From Dimorphilus gyrociliatus (Eukaryota; Annelida; Polychaeta; Dinophilidae), in contig CAJFCJ010000145.1 in assembly GCA_904063045.1 (NCBI GenBank), positions 1 to 28,227 on the forward strand: a stretch of 28,227 nt of DNA. Direction: 5' to 3'. Each line of letters begins with the position of its first letter. Position 1 is the stretch's first letter. This document shows positions 18,263-28,227 of this stretch, piece by piece. The translations under genes were made by a program, and so were the position numbers. The notes beneath the pieces were generated by a model. It did not search any database, was not told where the DNA came from, and saw only the letters and a program-made list of their open reading frames with translations.

Positions 18263-19910
18263 CAGTACGGGTAACCTATTTTTGAACGCCCAGCTATTTT
18301 CTATAATAGTTAAAATATTTTTTCTATAACATTAATTTTACAATCGAATAATTAGATATGTCAATTATCTCTTTGCACACAACAGATTCAACTAGTTAAA
18401 TTTTTAAATTTCACTGTTTAAATAACAAAAAAAATTTTATTCTGAAAATGTCACAAAAAGTGCCCGATATCCTATTTTTGAACTTTATGAATTCTGATAA
18501 AAATGTTGTTAGAAAAGGTAAGAAATATGTTTATTTTTACATTTTATTAACGTATAGATTATATTACTTCAAATAATCACTTTTTCTTTTTCTTTAATAT
18601 CTTATATTATATCCTTTATTTTTCCAACATAATCTGGCTCTTTTATGGAAGCTTTTGTATAAATTTGCAATATACCAATTTGGTATGTTATTAAATTCCT
18701 CTTCTACTGCCCTCCACAAATCATCTTTTGTCTGCAAAACATGGGTTTGCAACCTATTTTTTAAGTAAGCCCACAAATTTTCAATAATGTTCAATTCTGG
18801 GCTTCTGGATGGCCAGTCTTGTAAAACTGTTATATTGTTTCTCTCAAGAAATGTCCTTGTAGATGCCGATGTATGACATTTGGCACCATCCTGCATAAGC
18901 AGGTTGTCTGGCTCAAACATTGGAAATAGCTTCTCCTCAAGTATTTCTTGGTATAAATTGCTGTCCATATACCCATTATATAACTTTATAGCTCTTGTCC
19001 CATCAGCTTTTATACACCCCCATATTGATATTGATGAATTTGCTGTTCGAACAGCTTTTTTGGTGTATTTTGGATCATACCGTTTATGACTCCCCCTATG
19101 GACCCAAATTCTTCTTTTTGGATACAATTCAATCCGACTTTCATCGGAAAATATAATTTTGTTTACATCTTCTTGACTCTTATTTAACATAGACAAACAA
19201 AAAGATTTTCTATTTCTTGCATGGCAAGGTTTTAGCGCTGGCTTACTTGTTGCAACATAGCTTTTAAGGTCGTTTTTTTGCAAAATCTTTTTGCATGTCG
19301 ATAGAGAAATTTTGGAACCTAATCCTGAATGTTCAAGCACATTCCTTGCCGTTAGAAATGGATTTCTCTTTGAAATTTGGCAAATTTTTCTCTCTTCCCT
19401 TTCTGTTAAAATCTTTGGGGTACATAGTTTCGATAGATTGTTAATAGTTCCATGTTTCTCAAATTTTTTTGTTATGTAGTGGACAGATCCCTTTGAAATT
19501 TTTAATTGTTTTGCAATTTCGTTCATTGACATCTTCTCCTTCCTCTTTTCCAACACTAATTTTCTCATGTCCAAGCTTATTTTTGGCATTTTTAACTTTT
19601 TTAAAATTGTTATCCTACTTTGATTCTTGACATAAATTGTCATGTGGGAAAGCAAAAAAATTTGGTCATTTTCGTAAATTTTTAATTATTGTTCAAAAAT
19701 AGGATATCGGGTACTTTTCACGATTTTTTCATAATAAAAATTTTTTGTTATTTAAACAGTAAAATACAAAGATTTAATTAATTGAATATGTTGATTACAA
19801 AGTCACAATTGCCATGTCTAATTGTTGGATTGTAAAATTAATGTTAAAGAAAAAATATTTTAACTAATATAGAAAAAAGCTGGGCGTTCAAAAATAGGTT
19901 ACCCGTACTG
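18263..19910 (-). mobile_element. Tc1/mariner element, copy 2 (intact)
   Basis: A 1648-bp element on the opposite strand to copy 1, flanked by TA at 18261-18262 and 19911-19912. It has the same imperfect 220-bp inverted repeats with inner and outer direct repeats. It is nearly identical to copy 1 throughout, including non-coding ends, and carries an uninterrupted transposase. This is the only copy here that could be autonomous. Confidence 0.95.
18594..19589 (-). CDS. Tc1-like transposase, DD35E type, intact
   Basis: A 331-residue cut-and-paste transposase, normal length for the family. The ATG at 19589 is the first in frame. Helix-turn-helix regions lie at about 20-47 (MSMNEIAKQLKISKGSVHYI) and 61-108, which would bind the inverted repeats. 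The catalytic residues are D149 (FSDESRIEL), D234 (MQDGAKCH) and E270 (SPELNIIENLW), with 35 residues between the last two, one more than the usual DD34E of Tc1. The extra residue sits in VLQDWP. DD35E groups are known within the Tc1/mariner superfamily. All catalytic residues are present, so activity is plausible. Confidence 0.93.
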   Translation of the reverse strand: MPKISLDMRKLVLEKRKEKMSMNEIAKQLKISKGSVHYITKKFEKHGTINNLSKLCTPKILTEREERKICQISKRNPFLTARNVLEHSGLGSKISLSTCKKILQKNDLKSYVATSKPALKPCHARNRKSFCLSMLNKSQEDVNKIIFSDESRIELYPKRRIWVHRGSHKRYDPKYTKKAVRTANSSISIWGCIKADGTRAIKLYNGYMDSNLYQEILEEKLFPMFEPDNLLMQDGAKCHTSASTRTFLERNNITVLQDWPSRSPELNIIENLWAYLKNRLQTHVLQTKDDLWRAVEEEFNNIPNWYIANLYKSFHKRARLCWKNKGYNIRY

Positions 19911-19912
19911 TA

Positions 19913-20770
19913 TTATCCTACTGTGTAACACAAACATCTTTTATATGAAAAGTTTAACAATTATACAGAAAATTAGCAGAAAACAAAGAAAAGTATATTA
20001 GAATATTGGAAGCAAAATATTCAGGTTATGGTAACAATTTGAAATGCTTCAATGACATCATTGGATTTACTTGATAGGGCTTCTGACATTTATACCCTAA
20101 TCTATAATATCTTTGTTCTTCAATATAATTATAATGTTGTCAATTATTATTGTTCTGCTCTTTGCTTGGTCAACTTTATGAGTTTGCAGGTCACAACAGG
20201 CTGCTTCTACTCCATATTTATTTTTAGTACAAGGTGAAACATTTAGGTAGGCTTATTGAATTTACGGTTAGCCACATCTTAAAAGGGCTAATTGAATTAT
20301 GTCTTGGCCACACACAATAAAAGATGGGCCTCTGGGATGACTAATTGGAACACAATTTGAATAAATCCGCTTGTTAGTTGGATTGTGTATAGTAATATAA
20401 TTTAAGCATAAATGATAAGAAAAGTTGTAAATTACTGTTATTACTCTTTTTTTAGAAAGAAAGCTTTTGATATGAGCCCAAGAACACCTGGCCTGTCAGT
20501 TAGTATAAAACTACCGCACCTTAAACCATTCGCCATTCTGTTCATCAAATTTTAGACTACACGCCATCTGTGAACACTTTTTACCTGAGAGAGTTCAATG
20601 GCTAAAGCAAGAGAAAGCTGTCAATGCTAACATTTTTTTTGCTTGGCAAGTTGTAACCTAACATCTTAACTTGTTAGGCCTTTTTGTTTTATTTGAAAAC
20701 TGAAATTATTATAGGCCTTGTGTTATTATTTTGTTTAGGAGAGAAGTCATTGTTGTAATTCTGAAAAAGT
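19913..20770. other. Gene-free interval upstream of the glycosyltransferase gene
   Basis: AT-rich, no convincing coding frame; an ATG frame at 20052-20237 looks like chance. The distal part should contain the promoter and 5' leader of the gene at 20771. Confidence 0.45.
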
Positions 20771-21893
20771 ATGTCAATAATAAGACAATGGTGCACTATT
20801 TCTTTTTGTATAATAATAAGTGTATTTGGAATATACATGAGTCTGCAGATCTGTTCAGAGGAGGAGGATTACGATGATACAGATAATGAAGGAATATTAC
20901 AAACTGATAAGGTATTTTAAAAATAAATTTCGGAAAATAATCAGAATTTATTGGGAATAATTTTACATGCAGAATATATTAACTAAATTGGATAAAACGC
21001 AATTATACGTCTTGTGTCTACCAGAAAAAGGATTTGCTAATACCATAAGGTCTTTGATTGCTTGTAAAATTCTATCTGAAGTCTTAAATAGAACTACACT
21101 AATTTATCCAAATATTCCAAAACGAGAATGCTCCCTTGAAACTTTTTTTTATCTCAACTCTATTCGAGTTATTGATAGTGAAAAATTGACTCTTCCTAAA
21201 TTTCCTACTTATAGAATTCTTTATTCTAATGTAACCTATATTGAAGAGCTAATGGGTAATAAAGAAAAAATTTTTGCTGTAAGCAGCTTTAATTACTTTT
21301 TAAAGATAGAAACATTGTCTAGACTGAAACTTTCAAAAAAGAAATTCAAGAAATCAAGACTCGATATTAACGTGTTTTTAGAATATTTTGAGAGACTTTT
21401 TAAACCGAAGGAATTACTCTTAAATGAGCTTTCGATGCATTTAAACACTTTTAGGAAATACAAAACGATCAATTGTATTCAATTTAGAACTGGCTGGACT
21501 GAACATGATCACCCCAGGAAATGGACAGAGAAATGCATTAGGGACGCCTTAAATCTTAAACGAATTGCATCCACCGAAAAAGATTCATCACTCCTTTTCG
21601 TTACGGTGGATAGTTTTATTTTGAAGCATTTTATCAAGAGCACTGCAAAATATCCCGTATATTTTGTCGAAGGCGTACCAAGTCACTACAGAGATATACA
21701 TTCATCTTGTCAATTAATTTTAAATATATATACGGAATTCTTCCTCTTACGACAGTGTGGCGAGGTGTTGGTAAGTGATAGTTCAACATATGGAATGTAT
21801 GGAGCTGCAAGAAGTTTTGCTAAGAACAGAGTGTCAATAATGAAATGCGTTAACAACACTTTATCACATAGAAGAAGCAGAATGTGGGTATAG
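20771..21893 (+). CDS. Type II membrane glycosyltransferase, fucosyltransferase-like
   Basis: Two exons by my model, 20771-20911 and 20973-21893, joined across a 61-bp GT-AG intron in phase 0, giving 353 residues. A short basic N-terminus is followed by a single hydrophobic span (about 8-26) and an acidic stem (SEEEDYDD), the layout of a Golgi-resident type II enzyme. The lumenal part begins with KGFANTIRSLIACKILSEVL, like the GxxNxxR...A region that opens fucosyltransferase folds. It contains FRTGW in the position of the family's basic HxR-type motif, and a late LLRQCGEVLVSDSSTYGMYGA segment like the nucleotide-sugar-binding end of alpha-1,2/xyloglucan-type fucosyltransferases. Donor and acceptor are inferred only from these motifs. 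An AATAAA lies at 21930. Confidence 0.6.
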
Positions 21894-22838
21894 AAACATG
21901 AATGGATAATTGTTCCACAAATCATAGGAAATAAACTTTTTATGCTATTTTCGTATTTAAAAATATTTTTATTGTGAAAAGAAATTCATTCAAAACTTAC
22001 CCTTTCAAATATGCTAATTTATTTAAGCCTATGATTAAGATTTATATCTCAGTTCTTCCCAATCCACACCCTCTTTTTTTGTTAGGATTTTACTTGTATA
22101 GAGGGTTGATGACTAATAATCCAAAACCATTAATATCTGATACAATTACGTATTGAAATTTCCGTCACCTGTAACAAATTGTTAGAATATGTAAGAGTTG
22201 CTACACAAAGAAACAGGCTGACTTATTACAAATTCACAAAGTGAACACCACCTAGTAGGGTATATAGATTTTTTAAAGGCAACTTTTGAACATTTGATAG
22301 AATGATCCTTTTCAATTGAAAAGTTCATATATTCAATATTTTGAGGAAATGGTCAATTGGCAAATTGCCAATAAACAAATATTTTTGAAGGCTTGATGTC
22401 CAAACTGATTAGTACTAGTGCACCCCCCCCCCCTTCCCACCTAATTTCTGATCAAACTAAGCTAAATAATGGTTCAGTACAGTCAGTCGACCACTTTTAG
22501 AAACCAAATTTTTAAACACTTGTTAAAGTCTAGATAATCTTACTCATTCATGTAATTTTTACCATTTTTTTTTAAAAATCTACTTCCTGTTCCTCTGAAT
22601 GAAAAGTGTTTTGAATTTAAAAATCTTTTTTAAGTTTAAAGCGCTTGATTTAACAATTGGATTTTTCTATCTAAAATCTTTTTACTGTTTTGTGAAAACA
22701 TTTTGTTTTTCTTGGCCTACCACGGCTTTGTCCTCCTCTCTACATTCAATACCAAGGATTCAACAGCTAGAGAGAGGTTGAAAATTTCCAATAGGGAATT
22801 CTCTATCTCAAGTTGTGACCGTGGACTACATTTATATA
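21894..22838. other. Gene-free interval
   Basis: Holds the 3' end of the glycosyltransferase gene (AATAAA at 21930-21935) and a C11 homopolymer at 22423-22433. Short frames at 21974 and 22599 have no coding character that I can support. Confidence 0.5.
21930..21935 (+). terminator. Poly(A) signal AATAAA of the glycosyltransferase gene
   Basis: Canonical hexamer 36 bp after the stop codon. Confidence 0.5.
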
Positions 22839-23010
22839 CAGTACCGGCGGTAAGTCACTGTTACACCTCAAAAAAATAATATTTTCTTGATTTTTTCTCT
22901 TTCCATACTTAAAGAATGAAAATGAAGGATATTATTATATTTAGTAATATTCTTCTTATCATTATAGAGAGAAAATATATGTTTTTCATTTAAAATCTCA
23001 GAAATATGAT
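22839..23010 (+). repeat. Left 172-bp terminal inverted repeat
   Basis: Matches the reverse complement of 23892-24063 with only a handful of differences, mostly around 22905-22950. Confidence 0.9.
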
Positions 23011-23732
23011 TGTATGACAGCTAGCCCCATCCTGCTGGAAAATTTCCCCTCTCCTATAATTTGGGACAACATGACTGCTCAAAATTTTAACATAATCCAA
23101 AGCTGTCATGCAATTAGACACTAAAGCTAGGCCCCTATCTCCTGTATATTTGATATAGCCAAACACCATGATATTCCCTCCCCCAAATTTTACTGTTTTT
23201 GTGGTATATTTGGGGTCATTCCATTTACCCAGTGGCCTGCTAACAAACTCCCTTCTCCTAGGATGCAGCTCAACCTTTGATTCATCAGAAAAAATTACTT
23301 TTTTCCAATTTTCAATCCCCCAGTTTTCTCTTTCTCTACAGAACTCTTTCCTACTTATTATCTGCCTCTTAGATAAAGCAGGTTTTTTGGCTGCAATTCT
23401 CCCATTTAAATTATTTTTTCGTAGTACCTGCTTCACTGTTGTTAGAGAAAGAGATATAGGTATACCAGAATTATATAATACCTGATGGGCCATCCACTTT
23501 GGGTTTGACTTAGATGCCCTGGTAATTTGCCTTTCCATCTTTGGTGTCACTTTTTTGGTCTACCACTTCTTTGCTTATCTTTTATCGTTTTTAGCTCTTT
23601 AAATTTATTTTTTATATTTTGTACAGTAGTTGGACTACATTTAAAAAGCTTTGCCACTTTTCGAATGGACATTTCTGGTCTTTGAAGACAATTTAAGATA
23701 GAAATTCTTGTTGCTTCAGATAGCTTCACCAT
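22990..23732 (-). pseudogene. Tc1-like transposase, frameshifted and truncated
   Basis: Starts at an ATG at 23732 (MVKLSEATRIS) with a helix-turn-helix (MSIRKVAKLFKCSPTTVQNI). The frame breaks after SGRPKK at a run of six A (minus strand, about 23552-23557); a seventh A would join it to VTPKMERQ in the other frame. The second part continues through the first and second catalytic aspartates (IFSDESKVEL and FQQDGASCHT), then runs into the inverted repeat, adds IIFLRF and stops at 22990. The region with the third catalytic Glu is missing, so the product cannot catalyse transposition. Confidence 0.9.
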
Positions 23733-23891
23733 TTTTATTTTAAATTTGTCAACTGTTAGATTACACATGCACACACACATAAATGACCTTAAAATCTGGT
23801 TAAAAGTGACACTACTCAATGATCAGGGTAAATTTTTGGAACATAACTGATGCTTGTGCTTTTCCATAAATAGGTCTATCACATTAAAGTG

Positions 23892-24063
23892 ATCATATTT
23901 CTGAGATTTTAAATGAAAAACATATATTTTCTTTCTATAATGATAAGAATATTATTATTAAATATAATAATATCCTTCATTTTCATTCTTTAGGCACGGA
24001 AAGAGAAAAAATCAAGAAAATATTATTTTTTTGAGGTGTAACAGTGACTTACCGCCGGTACTG
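23892..24063 (-). repeat. Right 172-bp terminal inverted repeat
   Basis: Partner of 22839-23010. It lies upstream of the transposase start, so it is the 5' end of the element. Confidence 0.9.
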
Positions 24064-24065
24064 TA

Positions 24066-24575
24066 TAAAAATTAATTGTCAGTCTTTAAATAGCTCTATT
24101 ATATTATAATGGGCAAAGATATTTTGTCCACTTTTGGCTGCTGCTCCATACTAAATATAGATAGTGTTGAACTGTATTGATAGAGATTGGTAGTGTTGAC
24201 CTACATTCACAAAAATTGGTGCACACACGAAATGCAGCAAAAGGTGCACCTAACCCTGAAATTAAGAAAAGATGGAACATTTTTATTTAATATGATTATT
24301 AAGCAGATTTAAAAATTGTCGCGTGACTAAAATAAGGAGTTAAAAACAAAGGATTAGCATCTATAATGTTAGAAAGGTCCAATAAATTAAGAGAGAAAAA
24401 GAAAATCATAGTGAACGCTTGCCACCCTATTATTACAAAGGTAATAAATCATATTCGTTCATGGGCAAAATCACATGTCCTTTAGAATGATCTGGGTAAC
24501 AGACCCATAAATTGATCCCAGCAAAGAATAGTACAATGGCATTACTTTTCTTTTTGAATATAAATTTTAAAAATA
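24066..24575. other. Gene-free interval between two transposons
   Basis: No coding or RNA gene signal. One CACCTAACCCTG telomere-like word at about 24247-24258. Confidence 0.5.
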
Positions 24576-25682
24576 CAGTACAGGTAACCTATTTTTGAAC
24601 TCCCAGCTATTTTCTATATTAGTTAAAATATTTTTTGTATAACATTAATTTTACAATCCAATAGTCAGACATGGCAATTAGGACTTTGTACACAACATAT
24701 TCAACTAATTAAATTTTTAGATTTCACTGTTTAAATAACAAAAAAAACTTTATTCTGAAAAAATCACAAAAAGTGCCCGATATCCTATTTTTGAACTTTA
24801 TGAATTCTGATAAAAATGTTGTTAGAAAAGGTAAGAAATATGTTTATTTTTACATTTTATTAATGTATAGATTATATTACTTCAAATAATCACTTTTTCT
24901 TTTTCTTAATACCTTATATTATATCCTTTATTTTTCTGACATAATCTGGCTCTTTTATGAAAGCTTTTGTATAAATTTGTAATATACCAATTTGATATGT
25001 TATTAAATTCCTCTTCTACTCCCCTCTACAAATCATCTTTTGTCTGCAAAACATGGGTTTGCAACCTATTTTTTAAGTAAGCCCGCAAATTTTCAATAAT
25101 GTTCAATTCTGGGTTTCTGGATGGCCAGTCTTGTAAAACTGCTATATTGTTTCTCTCAAGAAATGTCCTTGTAGGTGCCGATGTATAACATTTGGCACCA
25201 TCCTGCAATTGTTAATAGTTCCATGTTTCTCAAACTTTTTAATTATGTAATGGACAGATCCCTTTGAAATTTTTAATTGTTTTGTGATTTCATTCATTGA
25301 CATCTTCTCCTTCCTCTTTTCCATCACTAATTTTCTCATATCCAAGCTTATTTTTGGCATTTTTAAATTTTTTAAAATTGTTATCCTACTTTGATTTTGG
25401 ACATAAATTTTTGTGTGGGAAAGCACAAAAATTTGGTCATTTTCATAAATTTTTAATTATTGTTCAAAAATAGGATATTGGGTACTTTTCACAATTTTTT
25501 CATAATAAAATTTTTTTTGTTATTTAAACAGTAAAATACAAAGATTTAATTAATTGAATATATTGATTACAAAGTCACAATTGCCATGTCTAATTGTTGG
25601 ATTGTAAAATTAATGTTAAAGAAAAAATATTTTAACTAATATAGAAAAAAGCTGGGTGTTCAAAAATAGGTTACCTGTACTG
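24576..25682 (-). mobile_element. Tc1/mariner element, copy 3 (541-bp internal deletion)
   Basis: A 1107-bp copy of the same family as copies 1 and 2, flanked by TA at 24574-24575 and 25683-25684. Relative to copy 2 it lacks exactly the equivalent of 18896-19436 (541 bp), and 1648 minus 541 equals 1107. Terminal bases differ slightly (CAGTACAGGTAACC) and it has more substitutions than copies 1 and 2 show to each other, so it is older. Both inverted repeats remain, so it could be mobilised in trans. Confidence 0.93.
24911..25361 (-). pseudogene. Remnant Tc1-like transposase, internally deleted
   Basis: The N-terminal part (from the ATG at about 25361, MPKISLDMRK) runs to KHGTINN. It is then joined out of frame to the segment holding the second catalytic Asp and the Glu (MQDGAKCYTS, SRNPELNIIENL), which ends early at a stop at 25026. 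The first catalytic Asp and the linker are gone. The deletion is not a multiple of three. Confidence 0.88.
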
Positions 25683-25684
25683 TA

Positions 25685-27605
25685 TATATTTTTAACTATT
25701 ATTTCATATATAAAATAAAAGAAATTTGCTGATATGTGAAAAACTTATGCTTAAATTATAGATATTTATCTGAAATTGCGCCTGATGTTTTGTTTGATTG
25801 CGAAACAAATCCATAAGGATAACTGCCATTCTAGCCTATCGCCGATGAGAGTCTTGGTCAGTGAGGAAAACTAGGTGCTCAATGAAGTTACTACCATTCG
25901 TAGGGTAATAGACAAATGTGAACAATGTAACTTATTTAGAAAGAAAAGGAGATACTGTAGAGAAGATAATCTGCTCTGACCCTTTCAAACTGACATCGAT
26001 CTAAAAATATCCAAAAACTTGCTTTTAAAGATGGACAACACTTTGCAAAAGTTGGTCAATACCTCTTATCTATTTCAGAGCGAATCAGCACTGCTCTATA
26101 CTAATTCAATACTATTTATCTACAGAGGATAGATCTGACAAAGGTATGTATGCAGAACTAGTTATTTCTTGCTTTCTAGTTTACCAGCCCTACAAGTAAC
26201 AGTTAGAGATAAATCTACACAGTGCTGCTCAAGCTTGCCTAAAGAAGGGGATACTCTACTCCAAAACATATAGTGAGAGTGAATGTTTTTTCTTAGTGTG
26301 TGTGTATTTTACTGGCGCTCTGCCTTACAAAAGATTGGAGAATACCCACAACTGGCTTTCTCAAAATTCCATTAATTATTCCCGATGGGCAGAACCCTAA
26401 CCTAAGAAGCTAAGATGGAAATTTCACAAACAATTAAAGCCTTCCAGCAAATTTTTTTATATATCTGTTATAGGTGTAACTATATTTATATACTCCACTT
26501 GAGTTAATCTCTAACAACTTTTAAAGCTACCAGAAAGCTATTGATGTACAATTTTGCTAATACATTTATCAAATATAAATTCAAAATTTACTCTTTTACA
26601 AATGGTTGGCAAGAAAACTATTTTGTACATTTTATATTGGAATAGATATTTTCTCAACACAGGTTTGCAGTTGAACTTAAACAGCAAAACGCTATCAATT
26701 ATAATTCAAGTATACATTAACTCAAAAAGGCAAAATATGTCTCCTGAGTCTGTGTTGATGTGTTTACTGACTGGAGAAATCATAATCCAGCTAAAATACA
26801 AAAAAGTACTATAAAGAAAAAAGTTAGGCCTAAAAGTTAATCATAATTTTTATTATTAATCTATTGATAAATACATTTTGAGTACTTTGAAGAACTTTTT
26901 TTGTAAATGTTCAGTAAAAACAGACTGAAAAATTATTCAATTGATTAATTTGTGTTTTTTCGGAGCCGGATTCCAGAAGAGAAAAGAAGCAGAAGAAAAA
27001 TTTCAAGCATTTTCTAATATGACAAAAAAACAAAACAAGTTAATGGAAGTTGGAAATTTCACTTTAAATATTGGATATTTTACATAGAATCTAACTAACT
27101 ATCTACAATTCACAACAAAGGCTTAGTAGACAAAAATTTTCTCATTTTGAATGTTTTCTCAAGTGTTTTTCTATTCTTTTAAAAGTGACTAAGAATAAGA
27201 GAAGAGAAAGATGAAGAGGGAAAATGAGCAAACAGAGAAAGTGAGTGATGGAATGTAAACATATATCTATTAAATTTCGTAATGTTCATATCTGTAATAT
27301 CAGTGAACAACTTGTATACTTAGGATATAAAATTTTTTTTTGGATAGGATGAGAGAATTTTATCACTCTTTCAACTTCTCTTCCTCTCCAATTTGCAATC
27401 TTTTAGCAAGGGACAAACATTTTGGTACAGTGTCAAGACAAATTTAAACAATATGAATTAGGAGAAGACGAAACACGGAAAGAAACGACAACTAGAAATA
27501 ATCGTATCTTATCTAGATATAGTAAAAATAGTTGTTATCTTAAAAAAAAACGCAAGAAAAATTTAAGGTTTTTTTCAGTAGGAATACCCAACTTTACGTT
27601 TTAAA
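25685..27605. other. Large gene-free interval (about 1.9 kb)
   Basis: AT-rich with scattered short simple repeats (GTGTGTGTG at about 26297) and a telomere-like AACCCTAACCTAA at 26393-26405. Frames at 26554-26814 and 27422-27604 lack an ATG at their 5' end and recognisable motifs. I see no gene or RNA. The last part should be the promoter of the gene at 27606. Confidence 0.45.
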
Positions 27606-28227
27606 ATGGCGATCATCAGTAAGAATAATTTCATACACGATCAAGCAATGGCTACCATCGGACTGCAGTTCAATCTACTTTTAATCCTTCTCTCTTCTTC
27701 AAGTTTCTCAAGTTTTTCTCAAAGTAAATACTTTTTTTATTTCATTTCAAATTGTAAAAGATTTCACCAAAATAGTAAAGAGGAACATTCCTTGTTCTCG
27801 CCATCGATATTTTTCATCGATTCACTTCTTTTACGACAATGTCAATAGAATTACATTGAAATTGGAAGATGATAATCATCATCAACAGATTAATGTTTGT
27901 ATTTCAATTAAGATGATTAATCTATTCGAATCCGATGAAAAAAAATTATATTTTACAGATTGGAAACTACATCAGCGTTACATTAGAAAAGTATCTATAT
28001 TTGGGATGCGTTCGGCAGGAATCCCAGTCTATATCGGATAAAGTTAAAAGCCTTTTACAAGTGTATTGGGAGTATTCAAGCATTTTGAATTGTGTCTGTA
28101 AGAAAACGGTCAAGAGAAAGAGAATTATAAGCAATTGTTATCTTTTAAAAGAGAAATTTTCCAATCATCGACAAGTGAATGAAATTGATTTAGATAAAGA
28201 TTTTAAGAGAATATTTCATCATTTATT
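27606..28227 (+). CDS. Unrecognised secreted or membrane protein, 5' part (runs off window)
   Basis: My model: exons 27606-27723, 27761-27990 and 28028 onward, joined across two 37-bp GT...AG introns with closing phases; the last 200 bases stay open to the window end. The first exon encodes a signal peptide (hydrophobic LQFNLLLILL then a serine-rich stretch ending FSQ). The mature part begins NFTKIVKRNIPC and contains paired cysteines (NVCIS, NCVCKK, SNCYLL) and basic clusters. I recognise no domain. The introns are shorter than the 50-80 bp seen elsewhere in this window, so they need transcript proof; without the second splice the frame ends at a stop at 28039-28041. The start ATG is in the context TTAAAATGGCG. 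Confidence 0.5.

Larger units (their letters stand above)
22839..24063 (-). mobile_element. Second-family Tc1/mariner element, truncated
   Basis: A 1225-bp element bounded by TA at 22837-22838 and 24064-24065. Its ends CAGTACCGGCGGTAAG differ from the other family. The inverted repeats are 172 bp and nearly identical. The transposase inside has one frameshift and lacks its C-terminal third, so the element is defective. The coding sequence stops exactly where the left inverted repeat begins. Confidence 0.93.

Noticed and set aside
20052-20237. 61-codon ATG frame
   Set aside because: No recognisable motif or codon signal, isolated in an intergenic stretch.
22599-22781. 60-codon ATG frame beside the second-family transposon
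   Set aside because: Composition of translated AT-rich DNA; no domain or conservation cue.
26554-26814. 86-codon frame
   Set aside because: Begins at TTG rather than ATG; from its internal ATG it is short and featureless.
25685-27605. Possible tRNA or other RNA gene in the large gap
   Set aside because: Scanned by eye for A-box and B-box-like words and cloverleaf stems; none convincing. A covariance-model search would settle it.

Overview
This window comes from an animal nuclear genome. It is AT-rich, with split genes, GT-AG introns, AATAAA signals, microsatellites and Tc1/mariner transposons. Most introns I could model are very short (about 50-80 bp). One gene encodes a soluble acetylcholine-binding protein (AChBP), a family known mainly from molluscs and annelids. 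Together these suggest a lophotrochozoan with a compact genome, perhaps an annelid; the species cannot be fixed from sequence alone.

Layout. 15-1662: Tc1-like element with a frameshifted transposase. 2555-7007: two convergent intronless genes encoding RING/B-box/coiled-coil proteins that end in tandem 57-residue leucine-rich repeats (TRIM-LRR). 7627-9708 (minus): an 11-exon gene for a GPI-anchored four-Ig-domain surface protein, which I assembled exon by exon. 10756-12015: a third, LRR-only paralogue, preceded by what looks like the decayed start of a TRIM-LRR gene. 12293-13383: a three-exon membrane-anchored short-chain dehydrogenase. 13677-14594 and 16242-17141 (minus): two divergent class A GPCRs flanking a five-exon AChBP gene (15201-16131). 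17505-17762: a possible two-exon gene for a 51-residue protein. 18263-19910 (minus): an intact copy of the first transposon. 20771-21893: a two-exon type II membrane glycosyltransferase, fucosyltransferase-like. 22839-24063: a broken Tc1/mariner element of a second family with 172-bp inverted repeats. 24576-25682: an internally deleted copy of the first family. 27606-end: the 5' part of an unrecognised secreted-protein gene.

How the genes relate. The genes do not form one pathway. Two themes stand out. The first is recognition or surface biology: three members of a TRIM-LRR family beside a GPI-anchored Ig receptor. The second is signalling: two GPCRs around a soluble ligand-binding protein. 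The strongest candidate for an undescribed system is the TRIM-LRR family, which joins a ubiquitin-ligase front end to a ribonuclease-inhibitor-like LRR sensor of variable length. The three related Tc1-like copies (one intact, one frameshifted, one deleted) record recent transposition.
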